A model generated the notes under the pieces. The model did no database searches. It was not told where the DNA came from and was given only the letters and a program-made list of their open reading frames with translations. From positions 1,462,148 to 1,526,147 of the forward strand of contig KN832559.1 of assembly GCA_000827205.1 (NCBI GenBank): 64,000 bases of DNA. Direction: 5' to 3'. This DNA is from Plicaturopsis crispa FD-325 SS-3. Taxonomy: Eukaryota > Basidiomycota > Agaricomycetes > Amylocorticiales > Amylocorticiaceae. Positions 22,650 to 34,659 of this stretch are shown here, one piece after another. A program made the position numbers and the translations under genes. Every line of letters starts with the position of its first letter. Position 1 is the stretch's first letter.

Positions 22650-23698
22650 TTAGCCCGTGCTCCTCCAGGGCTCACCGCGTCGTGGCATACGATCCCTTGT
22701 TGCATTCGCAGGTTGGCCCGGGAGTACTCGTAGGGTGTTAACATGTGGAGTCGCTGGCTGCACACGTCGTTGGTATCGACGGCCACGGATGGGGATGACT
22801 GAGACATCATGGGTGTAGAATCTGGAATGTCGTCTTGCGAGATATAGTGAGCACATGATAGCAGACACAGTAAACCGACTTACCACAAGGGAAGACTGCT
22901 CAAGGAGCCGCCGCGTAGAATGCACAGGAAGTAGGGAAAAACTGCGAACGCCGGTCCCGGTGTTTCATCGCACTCTACTTGCGTAACGCTCAGCTTCGCC
23001 CATGTTCGAGGACCAAACATGGGAGATGTGAGTGGCGAGGATAGTGTCGATGATTGCCCGTAGATGGTCGCGCACGAGACGGGGGCGTCTCGCAGGTCTT
23101 TGTAGTCAGCAAGCTTGTAAGCATCGATTGAATGGAAACACGCTCACCACAACACCGAGTCGTTAGAACTACTCCCGAAATCCAGACGGCCACCACGCCT
23201 TGCCGGTCCAGAATTTGGTCGCAGAGGTGGTCGCTCCTGGTATGTCCGTAGCTCACTACAAGCTCGTTGATAGGACTCATAGGACTCACCCTGACCTCCA
23301 GTTCTACCTGAACGTGTTGCCGTCGGTATTGTGGGCATGTGGGCGCGTACGGAGGTGTCGTCCGAGGCGGTGAGTACTTTGAGCTGGCTCCATGTTTATT
23401 GAAGGTATCGGGGATGGGTGTTTGACGAGAGCTTGGATTATATGGTCTTGGGTGTGAAGTAATAAGGTCGGGAGGCACCTAGAAGAGAAACACACCGTGA
23501 TATGTGCGCGTGCGTGCTTTCGCTGCGTGTACGCGCCCTCCATAACTGACACGGTAGAAAAGGTGCCGCATTATATCCGTGGGTCTTGATGTCTTGAGAG
23601 CAACGTGTTAGCACCGCACGACCACCTATCACAGCAACATTCCAGACTATACTTACGGTCACGCAGGGTGCGCAACAGGATAGCGAGGTAGCCGCCAT
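22650..23698 (-). CDS. Hypothetical small protein, exon structure uncertain
   Basis: A possible minus-strand gene starts at 23698 (MAATSLSCCAPCVT), with a GTAAGT donor right after. A Pro-rich exon follows (HPRPYNPSSRQTPIPD, about 23440). The peptide is not recognised and later exons could not be fixed. It could equally be chance open frames. No domain, signal peptide or membrane helix stands out. Confidence 0.25.
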
Positions 23699-26048
23699 CG
23701 AGCAAAATAGGCGGACGCGATCTAAGTGAGACTAGAAAACCTATAACACAAGCCGCTCGGTGGTGAGGTAAAGGTTATCTGAGATATGCAAGACGATGAT
23801 GGTGGTAAGCCGTGGATCTTAGACTGGAGGGACCTCGACGAGCGATCGTTACATGGTCGGAAGTATAGCACCAATAGCTGCAGAGCGTTGAGCGCTGAGC
23901 GCTGAAGCTGCAGTGGCAGGGGTCTTTGCCAAACATGAACAACAAAAATCTCAGATTTCTTCCTGGCGGCTCGCGGCGACGGTACACATTGCAGCTGTAT
24001 TGCGAAATTTCAGAAAGGTCGCCTTAAGTCGTATTGTTCTACAAAGTGGTATACAATCATTGTGCATCTTTTATAGATTTTGACCTTTACAAGCCCTTAC
24101 GAGAGCTTTACAAGGTCTCAACATTTCCGCGCCATTTCCCTGATGAGGTTAATCGTCTTTCTCACTCGCGCTAGTTCATCGCTCGGCGGACGCTCTCTCT
24201 CCTCAAGCCCTTTAGCCCCCGGTGAACGGTGAGCGGGCTAATCGCGACTATGACATATGTGAGCAGCTTCCTATCTCTCGTATTTTTCAGTAGTCACTGC
24301 TGGATACGCTAAGTGATTAGTATGGAACAGACATCCGGTGTCATTCGATGTTATTTCGAAGAACCGCTGAATGAGCGCGTTCTTATGATATGCTGCTACA
24401 TATCCCGCCGTAGCATCAATTTGTCCACTTCGCACACCCAGGCGGCCGTGAATGCACAAAAGCAGAAGCTGCATGTTGTCGAAGTCTAGGGCTGTCTACT
24501 GGCCAGTTCACCCTGCAGTGTTGACGCTAGCTCTCCGCGCCCGGCTGAGTATGTCCATTTCTTGATGACTGAGTTCAAGATACTTTGCTGACCCTGCGCA
24601 CTTTTGTCTGATACATCTAGTCTATTGGCAGTCTTCAGCAGCTACGGTTTACAGGTCATCGAACGCGCTGCGCATGGGAATCAGAGAAGTGTGAGCATGT
24701 CTGTCTGTGCGAAATAAATTGAATGCACTGATGACCCATGCTCAAAAATAAACGCCCGAGCGCGCAGGATTAGTTTATTCCGATGTCGTAGGCAGGCAGG
24801 TCTACCTGTCAAGAATCCCGATACCCGGAAAAGATGAAGACTAAGTAGTACGTCCGTCAGGATGCTACGTGACTGGGCCCGTTTGCTGGTGCGACCTTTC
24901 CGACTTCACGCCTCGCGCCCGACCGTGCCACCATCGCGAGACGTCGCGCCGTCAAGAGCATGTCTGACGCCGTGATCCGATTCTCGGTGCTCTGACCGCC
25001 GGACGTGAAAGGCGCGTTGGTTGCATCGCTCGTAGTAGGTATGGGATCCCGATCGGCGTAAAACATTCACTCCCCGCCAACTCTGGATACCATTAGCCTC
25101 ATCGGTACATGCGCGTGTCGCCACACGTACAGAGGTCGATCGCGCCCAGTTTAATATACTGCTACTCATTTCATTTCACAACTTGTTGGGCCTGTATCGC
25201 CAATTCGACGTTGCCATTGCCGCACCTGAGCTTTGCGTAAGTGCTGCGACTCCATCGCATTGATCGTACGACACTTACGGGCGTCCTTCAAGTTTGACGA
25301 GCAAGACGCCTTCCGAGGCACTTACCGTGTAACCCGCGGTCCAATTATTAGGTTAGTGTAGGTGGCGTTATTTTGTGTTCGCCTCGGAGCTCGTTGACTA
25401 CACACTTCAGGGTTTTCTCAAGTTACGATATTCAGCATGCCGATAGAGCCAGCCCGGAGACAGACTTCCGCCCAAGTTGCTGTCGGACGGTTTCACCGTG
25501 CCAATCTGCGGGCGTGGGCTCCGGAAGGGCGTAATTCTCTGTCGGATATTCTGCATGTGTACGCCGTTCATTAACGCCCATTAACCAAGCTGGGTGCTTC
25601 GTCCGATTGTAACGTCACAGCGAGTCAGGAAAATGCCAGTGATGGAAAGCCAGTGACTGCTCCCCGGATTGCCCCCGCACCCCGACCTATATTATACCGT
25701 GCTTGTCCCATGCCGCCCCGTGACGTGCGCGTGAGCGCGTACGGTGGCTCATGGGAATCGTAACTCAGACTGCATAACAGCTTAAGTCCTTCTGAATCTC
25801 GGCGCACTTCCCCGACGCTACAAAAGTATCACGGTGCATGCTAACGTCTTACTAGGAGCTTGAGAAGTACAGGATAGCCCTCAGCTGTCCGGGCGCCGCG
25901 ACGGAGTGAAATCATACAAGGAGGGATGAACAATTTCATCCGTCCTCGAGCATCGTGATTGACTGGTAAGATCACAAGGGTACATTATACACACAACATA
26001 TCAGTACCGGTCAGTCTACAGAGGAGTCGTGAGAAGTCGTCGGCGAGT
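23699..26048. other. No supported gene
   Basis: About 2.3 kb of sequence with only short unrelated frames on both strands. I saw no repeat with its partner in the window, no RNA gene and no element ends. The last part is 3' flank of the P450 gene. Confidence 0.5.
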
Positions 26049-28230
26049 CTACTCGTACTGTTGCAAGACATCAGAAAGGGTGGACGAGCGGGGCGTGATG
26101 CGGCATGGGAATGCCTCGGCGTAACTAATGAATTCTGCAGGGGAAAAGTTAGTGCGACATCCGGACCGCGGATTGATCAAGAGAGCGTACTGGGTGAGAA
26201 CAGGTCCTCGCTGTATTCCAGCTTCACGCCGTCTTCGACGGAGATGTCGAATGCAGCGAGAACGGAGGTCATGACAATATACAAGATTGACGTCGCGTAA
26301 TGGACTCCGGGGCAGTTCCTGCGGTGGCGGTCGTCAGACGCCAAGGAAGAGGTGAAGCACACGATGACCTTACCTGCGACCAAAGCCAAAGCAGAAAGAG
26401 TAAGGATCGAGACCTTGCTCTGTGCCCAAATACCTTTCTGGCTTGAAGTTCTTCGGGTCCGGATAGTTCTCGGGATCATGCGCCATTTCCCTGTATGTAG
26501 AGTCAGTTCCCGTGTGGCTATATTGATACATATGCACGTACCAAACATTGGGCATCACCACGGCGTCTTTGGGGATATAATAATCTACAAAAATGCTTCA
26601 GAAAGTCCGGGCTAGACATGTTGTATCAGAAAACGCACCATTATAGTACTGGTCTTCCATGGATCGATGAGCGAGCCCGGTGGGGAGGGGAGGGTGCCAC
26701 CGGATGGTCTCCTTTACCAGCGCTTCCATGTAGGGCATGCTGTCCCTATCGGTGAGCGCAGGAAGTCGGTCGGTGCCGACAACCCGGTCAATCTCCTCCT
26801 GCGCCTTCTTCTGAACCTCCGGGAACATGGCCATAGCAAGGAAGAACGTGGACATGGAGGAGAACGACTATGAAATGGCTTAGTAAGATGCTTTATGGGA
26901 CATGGCGTACAGCCTACCGATTCGGTACTGGCTGTATGAGATATAAGCTTGTATATTTAGCACGACGAGCGCTGCTACTTACCACCGTACAGACTGGCCG
27001 CTGCCCATTTTGCGGCTACGGCCCACTTGTCCGCGTCGTAAGTGGTGTCCTTCTCTTGTTCGAGAAGAGTCGACACAAAAGACGGCGGTGCAACGCCGGA
27101 TTCCTGTACAAAGGCCACCAAAGTTTAAAGGAGATCCTTCGGAGAGATATATAGACCTACGAAGGCTTTCTTGACTTCCAGGTATGGCCGGTCGGCCATT
27201 TTCCACGCGCGTACCCGCGAACGTGCCGCATGGTTTTGGAAACCTGCGCCGGGAAGCCAAGAGGGAATGTGCTTGACTGGAGCAAGGTACGTTTAAACTT
27301 TGCGCAGGCGACAATGGAGTCAATGATGAACTCACGGAACGGAACAATATCGACCAGGAAAGATCCGGGGATGAGAGCATGGGAAAGATCGTGGTGGGTG
27401 ATTTCCGACAAAGTAATGTACTGTACGGAGGTAAGTGCATGAGTAATCTTGGCCCGAGTCCCAAGTCTGGTGGGGCTCACTTCGTGATCAGGCCTGTCAA
27501 TCTCAAGACCATAGGATGTCTTCAAAATATTCTTGTTCGTCAAGCTAGAGCCAAAAAAAATCAGCGACTCGAATGAAGGCCCATATTCACATGACCTACT
27601 AGCGCAGGGCCTCTCGGTACTCAGTCGGGTGTTCCAAGAGGTGGCGCACATATATACGGGCATCTTTTTCGTGATACAGCCAGTATCTCGAGGCAGCCGT
27701 CTTACTGATGGCTTGGTGCGTCAGTCTCCTCAAGAACTTCCAATACTCGCCATACGGCGCAAGAATTGTACAGTCCGAGAAACCCATCCTAAAATGAAAA
27801 TCATAAGCTCGAAATTGCAGCAGCGAAGCGGTATAAAACTTACAGTTCACCCGCCATCGTGAAGGCTGGTCTATCTGCGTACTTGGACTGCTCAAGTGTA
27901 TCGTGCGTCGCCTCAAGGGTGTTGAGGACAATGACGTGCTGGCCCATCATCTCAAGATGAAAGACATCACCTACATATCTTCGTGTTAGCGGGATAAAAC
28001 TAGATCAACGCGACTGGGGGCACACCATAGACTTTACGCCATTCACTGAACCTGCGCCATGCATTACCCTGAGGCCATTGGAGCAGATTCTTAATGACAG
28101 GGAGTCCGCGAGGGCCAGGAGGTAGTGGCAGTCCGCGAGGGTTGCGAGCTAGTGCTGCGCGGCGTCTCCAGACGTATAGAGCCGACAGGAGCAAGAGTCC
28201 TGTAACGATGTAGTCGCTCAGGCGAGGCAT
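26049..28230 (-). CDS. Cytochrome P450 monooxygenase (E-class group I, Agaricomycete type)
   Basis: Haem-thiolate monooxygenase, membrane-anchored in the ER. The ATG at 28228-28230 gives MPRLSDYIVTGLLLLSALYV (anchor) followed by LPLPPGPRGLPVI (Pro hinge). Later exons give FLKHIPSWLPGAGFQNHAAR, AWKMADRPYLEVKKAF, the I-helix ASTES motif (from a 14-nt exon), KETIRWHPPLPTGLAHR (ExxR), NFKPERYLG and the haem loop FGFGRRNCPGVHYA with the Cys ligand. The final short exon (AFPCRITPRSS) is reached through a 56-nt intron (GTACGC...CACTAAC...CTGCAG) and ends at 26049-26051; without it the protein would stop early at 26177. All parts are intact. It is divergent from the adenylating reductase at 30156, suggesting a shared pathway. 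The substrate cannot be inferred. Confidence 0.88.
26918..26931 (-). other. 14-nt micro-exon encoding the P450 I-helix motif
   Basis: On the minus strand, CCAGTACCGAATCG lies between ...CATACAG and GTAGGC. Joined as TACGGTG + CCAGTACCGAATCG + TCGTTC it reads Y-G-A-S-T-E-S-S-F, which supplies the A/G-G-x-D/E-T/S oxygen-activation motif (here with Ser for the Gly). Skipping it would delete the motif and shift the frame. Confidence 0.7.
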
Positions 28231-29325
28231 ATTGGTGGATGAATTCGCTCGAGACGAGACAGCATCTCTATATACCAAGGAACGCTGCGTTAAATACGGA
28301 GCCCAGCCTGTCGGTGGAATTCCACCGACTTGCCGTAATTCGAAATCCGACACAACCTTGTTGTTACAACGTGCATTGCTCGCTGTGCATTCTGATATTG
28401 GTATTTTCGCCCGAAATAGCAAGAATCGTGTCCTATCCGGCCAAGCCGGATGGGAGGGGACTAAAGCAGACACATCTGGTCCTCAAGGCTGCGTGGTATT
28501 CTTCAAGAAGTGATAACGGTACGTAGCAGGCACTCACGGCGTGTAGTGCTGCAGGGTACTCCTGATCTATCGGGACGCGCGTCAGTTGGTATCAAATGCG
28601 TGCAGATTAGCCGACCACGTTGTGTACCTATGGTCCTAGAACGAGGGCTATTTGTATAACCATTTCTCGAGATCTAAAGGCATGTTGTATGTGATGGATC
28701 CAAAATTGCTTTGGACACTGGGCTGACGGGACCCGTGCTATCAAGTTTTTTGGATCAGACCCCTTCGTCTGTTCGTTATCGACGTCAAGCAACGATAGTA
28801 TGTCGAAAAAGAGCGTTTGTGGTCGCGGCGGAATAGATCAGCATAGGAAACATGCAGACATTTGACAAACATCTCCAACGGTGAGCGTCAAGAATGATCC
28901 CATCACCTATCGTCCGTCTGCTTCCGTACATAATCTCGATAATGTCTTTTGGCATTTGCCGGCATTCCGGGTGGCGGAAATTTGCCCTGCCATTTTCGGG
29001 GCTCCGCTCGGCATTGTCACCGGAGTCCAAATATTTTAATATTTCTTTTGTGCTTTCGCGGGACGCTCGAAACGGTGCTGGGCTGCTAAGTCGCGCATTA
29101 CTATCCCGCCGTTCATCCTAGATATTCTGTTGGCTGCACAGAGCTCTGTTCTCTGCTCCCTAGCTTTTGCTACGCGTATTGCACTCTCCGCCGCGCGGAT
29201 CTACGGCGTTCGATGGCGCGATAAATATCAGTCTAGCAGTGGAGAGATACCAGTCCTCATGTTAGATTGCGCCAGCTTCTGTGAAGGTCGATCACCTCAT
29301 TGCAGCATATGCACAGCTGACAGTG
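28231..29325. other. Intergenic region upstream of the P450
   Basis: Between the divergent P450 and adenylating-reductase genes. Short unsupported frames only. It probably holds P450 promoter elements, though none can be named with confidence. Confidence 0.5.
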
Positions 29326-29734
29326 GGTGACTTCCCGTAAGGATTTAGAGAAAGTCTCGTTTCTCTAAATGGTTTCCAAGGAAATTTAGAGCAAAGTGAC
29401 GAGCAGATCTGTAAACCGTAACGCCCAAAATCTCTAAATTATCAGCCATCTGGAGGGCAACGGCATCGCTTCGGCAGTGACTTTTGAGATCCGCTAGAGG
29501 AGGATCGGGCAAAAACGCGTGGTTGACACGCCCAATCGAGGTTTTTGCCATCATTTCCGATAACTTCAAGTCTACGAGAGGGTCTTGACCCCCTCGTAAA
29601 CTTGCAGGTTTAGAACGACTTAAAAATACACTCCCTGACGATTTGGATCAAATATTTTGTTGGCCGAGATGCCGAGGGCAGTTTAGAGACGATTTTAGAG
29701 AAATTTCGTCTGTTAATCCTTACGGGAAGTCACC
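29326..29734. mobile_element. 409-bp MITE-like non-autonomous DNA element
   Basis: Terminal inverted repeats are perfect over 20 bp (GGTGACTTCCCGTAAGGATT at 29326-29345 and its reverse complement at 29715-29734). A 5-bp direct repeat CAGTG flanks the element on both sides (29321-29325 and 29735-29739), fitting a target-site duplication. Just inside the left end is a perfect hairpin at 29343-29370 (11-bp stem ATTTAGAGAAA, 6-nt loop), and TCTCTAAA-type words recur inside. It has no coding capacity. Superfamily not assigned. Perfect ends suggest a recent insertion. Confidence 0.85.
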
Positions 29735-30155
29735 CAGTGACAGGAGGAATATGTAAGTACTCAAGTTGTGGGCGTTGAATTCACACGTTCCTGCGAGTCA
29801 GGCTCGTCATTTCTCCGCCATGGGGAATCTGCGAATGTCAGTACGTTCCATAACAGTAGCGCCCATACTCGCCGAACGCCTGATCAGAAAGATCTTGCGT
29901 GGGTTCAATGGAATAGAATGGAATGCGGAGGACGGTATGTACTCATGATCTTCTATGATGCGGAAAGCGATGGTGACTGCTCTAAACTGCTGAGATGTGA
30001 TATCTGATCGTGTTCACGGGGATCACGCTGATAACAGTAGACGCACATAATCTCTCATTTACTGCAAACGCTGACCATCGGTTTTCAAACTCTTACAGGT
30101 TTTCTTGCATTGAATACCCCTTCCCGCTGTGGGATTATCACTCTGCTTTCCCAGC
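29735..30155. other. Upstream region of the adenylating reductase
   Basis: About 420 bp between the MITE and the start codon, presumably the promoter and 5' UTR. No specific site identified. Confidence 0.4.
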
Positions 30156-33100
30156 ATGTCTCGCGACCACAATACCGTTCAAGGGGCCACATCAACCACA
30201 TGGAAAGCTCCGCCACTCGATGGATCCGTCACTGTGCCCGAGATGTTCGATTTCCATCTCCAGAACTCTCCGGACCATCCGTTGTTCGTGTACCACAACA
30301 TCGACGGTGAAGGAGCTACTACCGTTACATGGGCACAGGCTACGAGAGCGGTCCACCGAGCGGCCAACCTTATTCTCGCTCTTACCAATGGCCACAAAGA
30401 CGGACGAAAGACTGTCGCTATCTTGGGTGTTGCCGGCGAGTCGCTATTCTCATCTGCTTCCATTTATGTCTCATTGACATGGATATGTAGACGCCCTTAC
30501 ATACACCCTTCTCGTCATGGGTATCATGCGCTCGGGCCATATCCCCTTCCCCATATCCCCCCGTAACTCGCCACCCATCGTTACGCATCTTCTGAACAAG
30601 ACGTCTGCGTCTATTCTGTTCGTCAGCCCTGATCCCGCGATGCAATCGCTTGCCGCTGCCGGCTCCAAGGATATTAATTACGCCGGACTTGAGCTTCATG
30701 ACATGCCCCTTCACGAGGCGCTCTTCCCTGCCGAGGATGGCCCCGTCCCGACTCCGCCCATTACTCAATGGCTCGCCGCGAATGAGCTAGCGCTTATTTT
30801 GCATTCTTCAGGTTGGTCTGATTTGCGTCCCGGTGAAAACATGACTTAAAGTGGACGCGTAGGATCAACGGCGTATCCGAAGCCCATACCGATTAAACAT
30901 CTGTTCGTCCTTCAGCAAGGAAAGGCGCCCTGTATGTCAATCTGACGTATTTTTGCGTGAATTTCTCTGACATGTCGGTCTGCGCGTTCTAGGGTGGGGA
31001 GAAGTCGATCTATGTGGACACATATCTGCTCTCCACTCCCTGCCCATGTTTCGTACGTGTTTTCATGCGCGTTCTGATTTCCGCGCAGCTCTGACTTAAG
31101 TGCATGCACGAATAGATATCTCAGGGTCTGCTCAAACGTGGTGGGGTGTAAGTGCTTCCGTATCTTATTGAGACCGTTATATCTTATCTATCCGGCGGCT
31201 TCCCTCCTTCAGGCGACGTCGGGCCTCATATTAGGAATCCTCCCACCTGCCCGGCCTCCAATCATCCCGACGCCCGACGTTGTTTTCGAGGGTATCGTCA
31301 AGACACGTAGCACGCTCATTTTCGGCGTCGCTGTCCATATCGAGGTCGAATTTGTTACTGCTGCCTCGAATTATTGTCGTCTAATCAAACCACTTCTTTC
31401 AATTAGATATGGTCTCGGGACCCTGCCAAGGTCGAGCACTTGAAGTCGCTCAGGGCCGTCGTAAGATTATCAGTTACAGCTACCGCGAATTATCATGTAC
31501 TGACGTATGGTCTGTGGTAGATGTACCAAGGTTCTCCCCTGGAGAAAAACACTGGCGAAAAGCTATTAAAGGCAGGTGTCAAGTGAGTTTACGGCGTCAC
31601 ATTATGTAGGGGCATCTAAAATGACACATGGTCCAGCGTTTTCCCCGTCTACGGCGGTACAGAAATGGGCGTCTTAACATGCCTCATTCCCGGTAGGCTT
31701 TCCGCAATCTGTGTCGGATACGCCACTGATGTGTCGATTCGCTAAGATAAACGCGTGGGGGACGAGTTTGAATGGTTTGTGTTCTCACCTCACTATGTGC
31801 CTCACTTCGTGCCACAAGAGGAGCCGGGCGTCTATGAGCTAGTGATGATTGTGCGTCTGTTTCCCTCGATGGAATGAACACCGTGTTCTGACATTCTACA
31901 GGGAACGGAGCGTCACGCATTGAATGTGACCAATACTAAGATCGACGGAAAAGATGCATATGCCAGCTCAGATCTCTTAGCGCAGCATCCGACGAGACCG
32001 CATCTCTGGAAAGTTTATGGGAGAGCAGACGACCAGATTACACTGTCGTCTGGAGAGAAGGTACAGTGGCGCATCACATGCTCTATGTTATCCGGAAAGT
32101 TACTCATGTCTCTTTTAGACCAACCCAGTGCCACTAGGTAACGTCTCGATTGAGCATCGAATATGGTTCTCTGTTTCTCAACCATGTGCTTTCTTACATT
32201 TTAGAGGGCTTGCTCCTGAAAGATCCCCTCATCACCTCTGCTTTGATGTATGGGCGCGGGAAGTTCAATGTCTTGATTCTCGTAGAACCGAAGGAGCCAT
32301 TCGACCCGACCGACGAAGGGGCGCTCGCGGAATTCAGGAATAAATTCTGGTGTGTTTCTTTTGGTCCGCCTTATCCCTTCGGGTCATTGACTTTCCTCAG
32401 GCCTACAGTAGAGCACGTCAACACGTTCGCGCCGTCGCATTCCCGCATCTTTAAGGAGGTCAGTGCACTCTCCGTCGATCCATGTTACCTCTCATCAAAC
32501 GATGCACGTCGCAGATGATCCTGGTCGCGAATCCATCGAAGCCATTCGAGTATACCGCCAAAGGCACGCCACGTCGGCAAGCTGTATTCAACATATATGC
32601 TGAGGAGATAGAGGCCGCTTATGCGACCGCGGAGTCTACCGCTGAGCAGAACGCCGAAGCTCCTGAGGTCTGGGATACCGCTCAAACCCTTGCATTCGTC
32701 AAAACCATCTTCGACAGAATTCTGAAAGTCGAGCTCAAGGACGACGACGACATCTTCTCTTACGGATGTGACAGGTAAGTACCGCACTCTAACCATGTCA
32801 GACAAATTTATTGATCCATTTGGAACAGTCTACAGGCGACATTCATTCGCAACTCCGTCCTGCTTGCTGTTCGCAAGACCAAACCTGCACTCGCACGGGA
32901 GCTTCCCGAAAACTTTCTTTACAAAAACCCAACAATCAACGCATTGACAAGCTATCTCGTGCAGAAAATTGGTGGCTTGTCCGTCGGAGAAGAGCAGTCC
33001 GAACTTCAGCAGATGGAGGCCCTGGTCGAGGAGCTAACGTCTAATCTTCCGACTGCAACAACACCATCAACCACAGAGGCGCCATCCTCGGGAGATGTCA

Positions 33101-34382
33101 TTTTGTTAACAGGGACCACCGGCGCTCTCGGCGCAAATGCGTTGGCAGAACTTCTGGTCAGAGACGACGTCAAACGGGTATACGCGCTTAACCGCAAATC
33201 TGAGAAAGCCCTCCCGGATCGGCAAGCACGGTCATTTGCGGAGCGCGGCTTCGACATCAAGCTCTTGGAATCCAGTAAACTCGTCCTTTTGGAAGGCGAT
33301 ACCACTCAGCCGCTCCTTGGTCTTCCGGCCGCTGTATATGACGAGGTTGGTTAGCTTTCTCTGATGGTAGACATTTGACTAATCAAACAACACCAGATCA
33401 AAGCCTCCATTACTCACGTCATTCACAATGGTACGCTGTTCACGTCGCGATGAAAATGAGCTACAACTGACAATGGAAACAACAGCTTGGACCGTAGACT
33501 TCAACTTCGCTATTGCATCATTCAAGCCAGTGCTCAAGGGTCTTCGCAATCTCATCGATCTGTCACTCCAGTCGACTGCTGGCCGTATTCCGCGCTTCAT
33601 ATTCGTCAGCTCTATAGCTGTCTTCCGGAGTACGTTACTTGGTCCGTTTTCTCCGTTTTCTCTAACATGCATGCGTCTAGATTACGACGGCGCCCTACCT
33701 ATCCCCGAAGTACCCGTCACAGACTTGCGTTCCGCCGTGGGCTTCGGTTACGGCGAGTCCAAATTGGTAGCGGAGAATATCCTCAACAAAGCGCATGCAT
33801 CCTCTTCTCTGCCTGTCACCGTTGTTCGCGTCGGGCAGTTGAGCGGCGGCAAGAATGGCGTTTGGAACACGAAGGAGTGGGTCCCCGCTCTGGTAAAGTC
33901 CGGCCAACTCGTGAAGTCTTTACCTGCCCTTGATGAGGTACGTCGTCTTGGTTCTCGTGCTATCTTCAGCTAATTTATTTCCGAACTTATCCCTGTAGCC
34001 CATATCGTGGCTTCCTCTCGACAAGGCCGCCACGGCCCTTGTCGAAGTAAGAAACTCGGACGTCACTCCCCTCCACCTGGTCCATCCTAAGCCGGCCGAG
34101 TTGCGTTCGATCATCGGTGTTATCGCTGACGGCCTGAATGTTCCCGTTGTGCCTTATGAGCAGTGGCTGAAGGCTCTCGAAGCGCAAAAGGACTCGAGCC
34201 CCGAGCACCCGGCCGTGCGCTTGCTGGACTTCTTCCGCCACCTCGAGCGGCTCCCCGCGCTTGATGTCACGAGCATCAAGAGCGTTTCCTCGTCTCTGGC
34301 AGATCCCGAACTTCCTCAACTCGGGGAGAAGGACGTGGAGAGCTGGTTGGGCTACTGGCGCAGCGTGCAATTTATCCAATGA
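30156..34382 (+). CDS. NRPS-like adenylating reductase (A-T-R)
   Basis: These enzymes activate a carboxylic or amino acid with ATP, load it on a phosphopantetheine arm and release it reductively with NADPH as aldehyde or alcohol. The ATG at 30156-30158 gives MSRDHNTVQG; the next exons keep phase over about 16 introns. The adenylation domain shows GIMRSGHIPFPISPRN, HSSGSTAYPKPIPI (P-loop), IWSRDPAKVEHLKS, VYGGTEMG, VYGRADDQI and FEYTAKGTPRR. The carrier domain has DIFSYGCDSLQATFIRN, with the Ser codon (AG|T) split by an intron near 32773. The reductase has VILLTGTTGALGANALAELL (Rossmann), RFIFVSSIAVF and YGESKLVAE (YxxxK), ending LGYWRSVQFIQ at 34382. One exon near 31100 needs an AAG acceptor and is the weakest join. 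About 1,050 residues, usual for the family. Substrate unknown. Confidence 0.88.
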
Positions 34383-34659
34383 TGTGGTGCACATACTTAT
34401 ACCAGTTCTAAGAAAGTGTATGTATGTATGTATACATGTAGAGGAGGTACTCCCATACGCTCTGTACTAACTTACCATGTATGTACGACGTACAATCTGC
34501 CTTGTTTTATGATTGTTGCAATCGTTATTATTTGTGAGTTCAGTGGCGATGTAAGGGATTTCGTGAAGAACCCCCAGCGTTGGATAACGATATGATTATA
34601 CTGGGCTTGCAATGAAAGCAGGTGCGACTAAATGACATACAACTGTACGCGATGAATAA

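Noticed and set aside
26177-26179. Early stop of the P450 right after the haem region
   Set aside because: A 56-nt intron with a clear branch site leads to a last exon whose peptide FPCRITPRS fits the usual P450 C-terminus, so the stop is intronic.
30840-31120. Apparent premature stops in the adenylating reductase
   Set aside because: They fall inside short introns; splicing at ...CAG|GTTGGT to GTAG|GATCAACG and at the following junctions restores the A-domain motifs.
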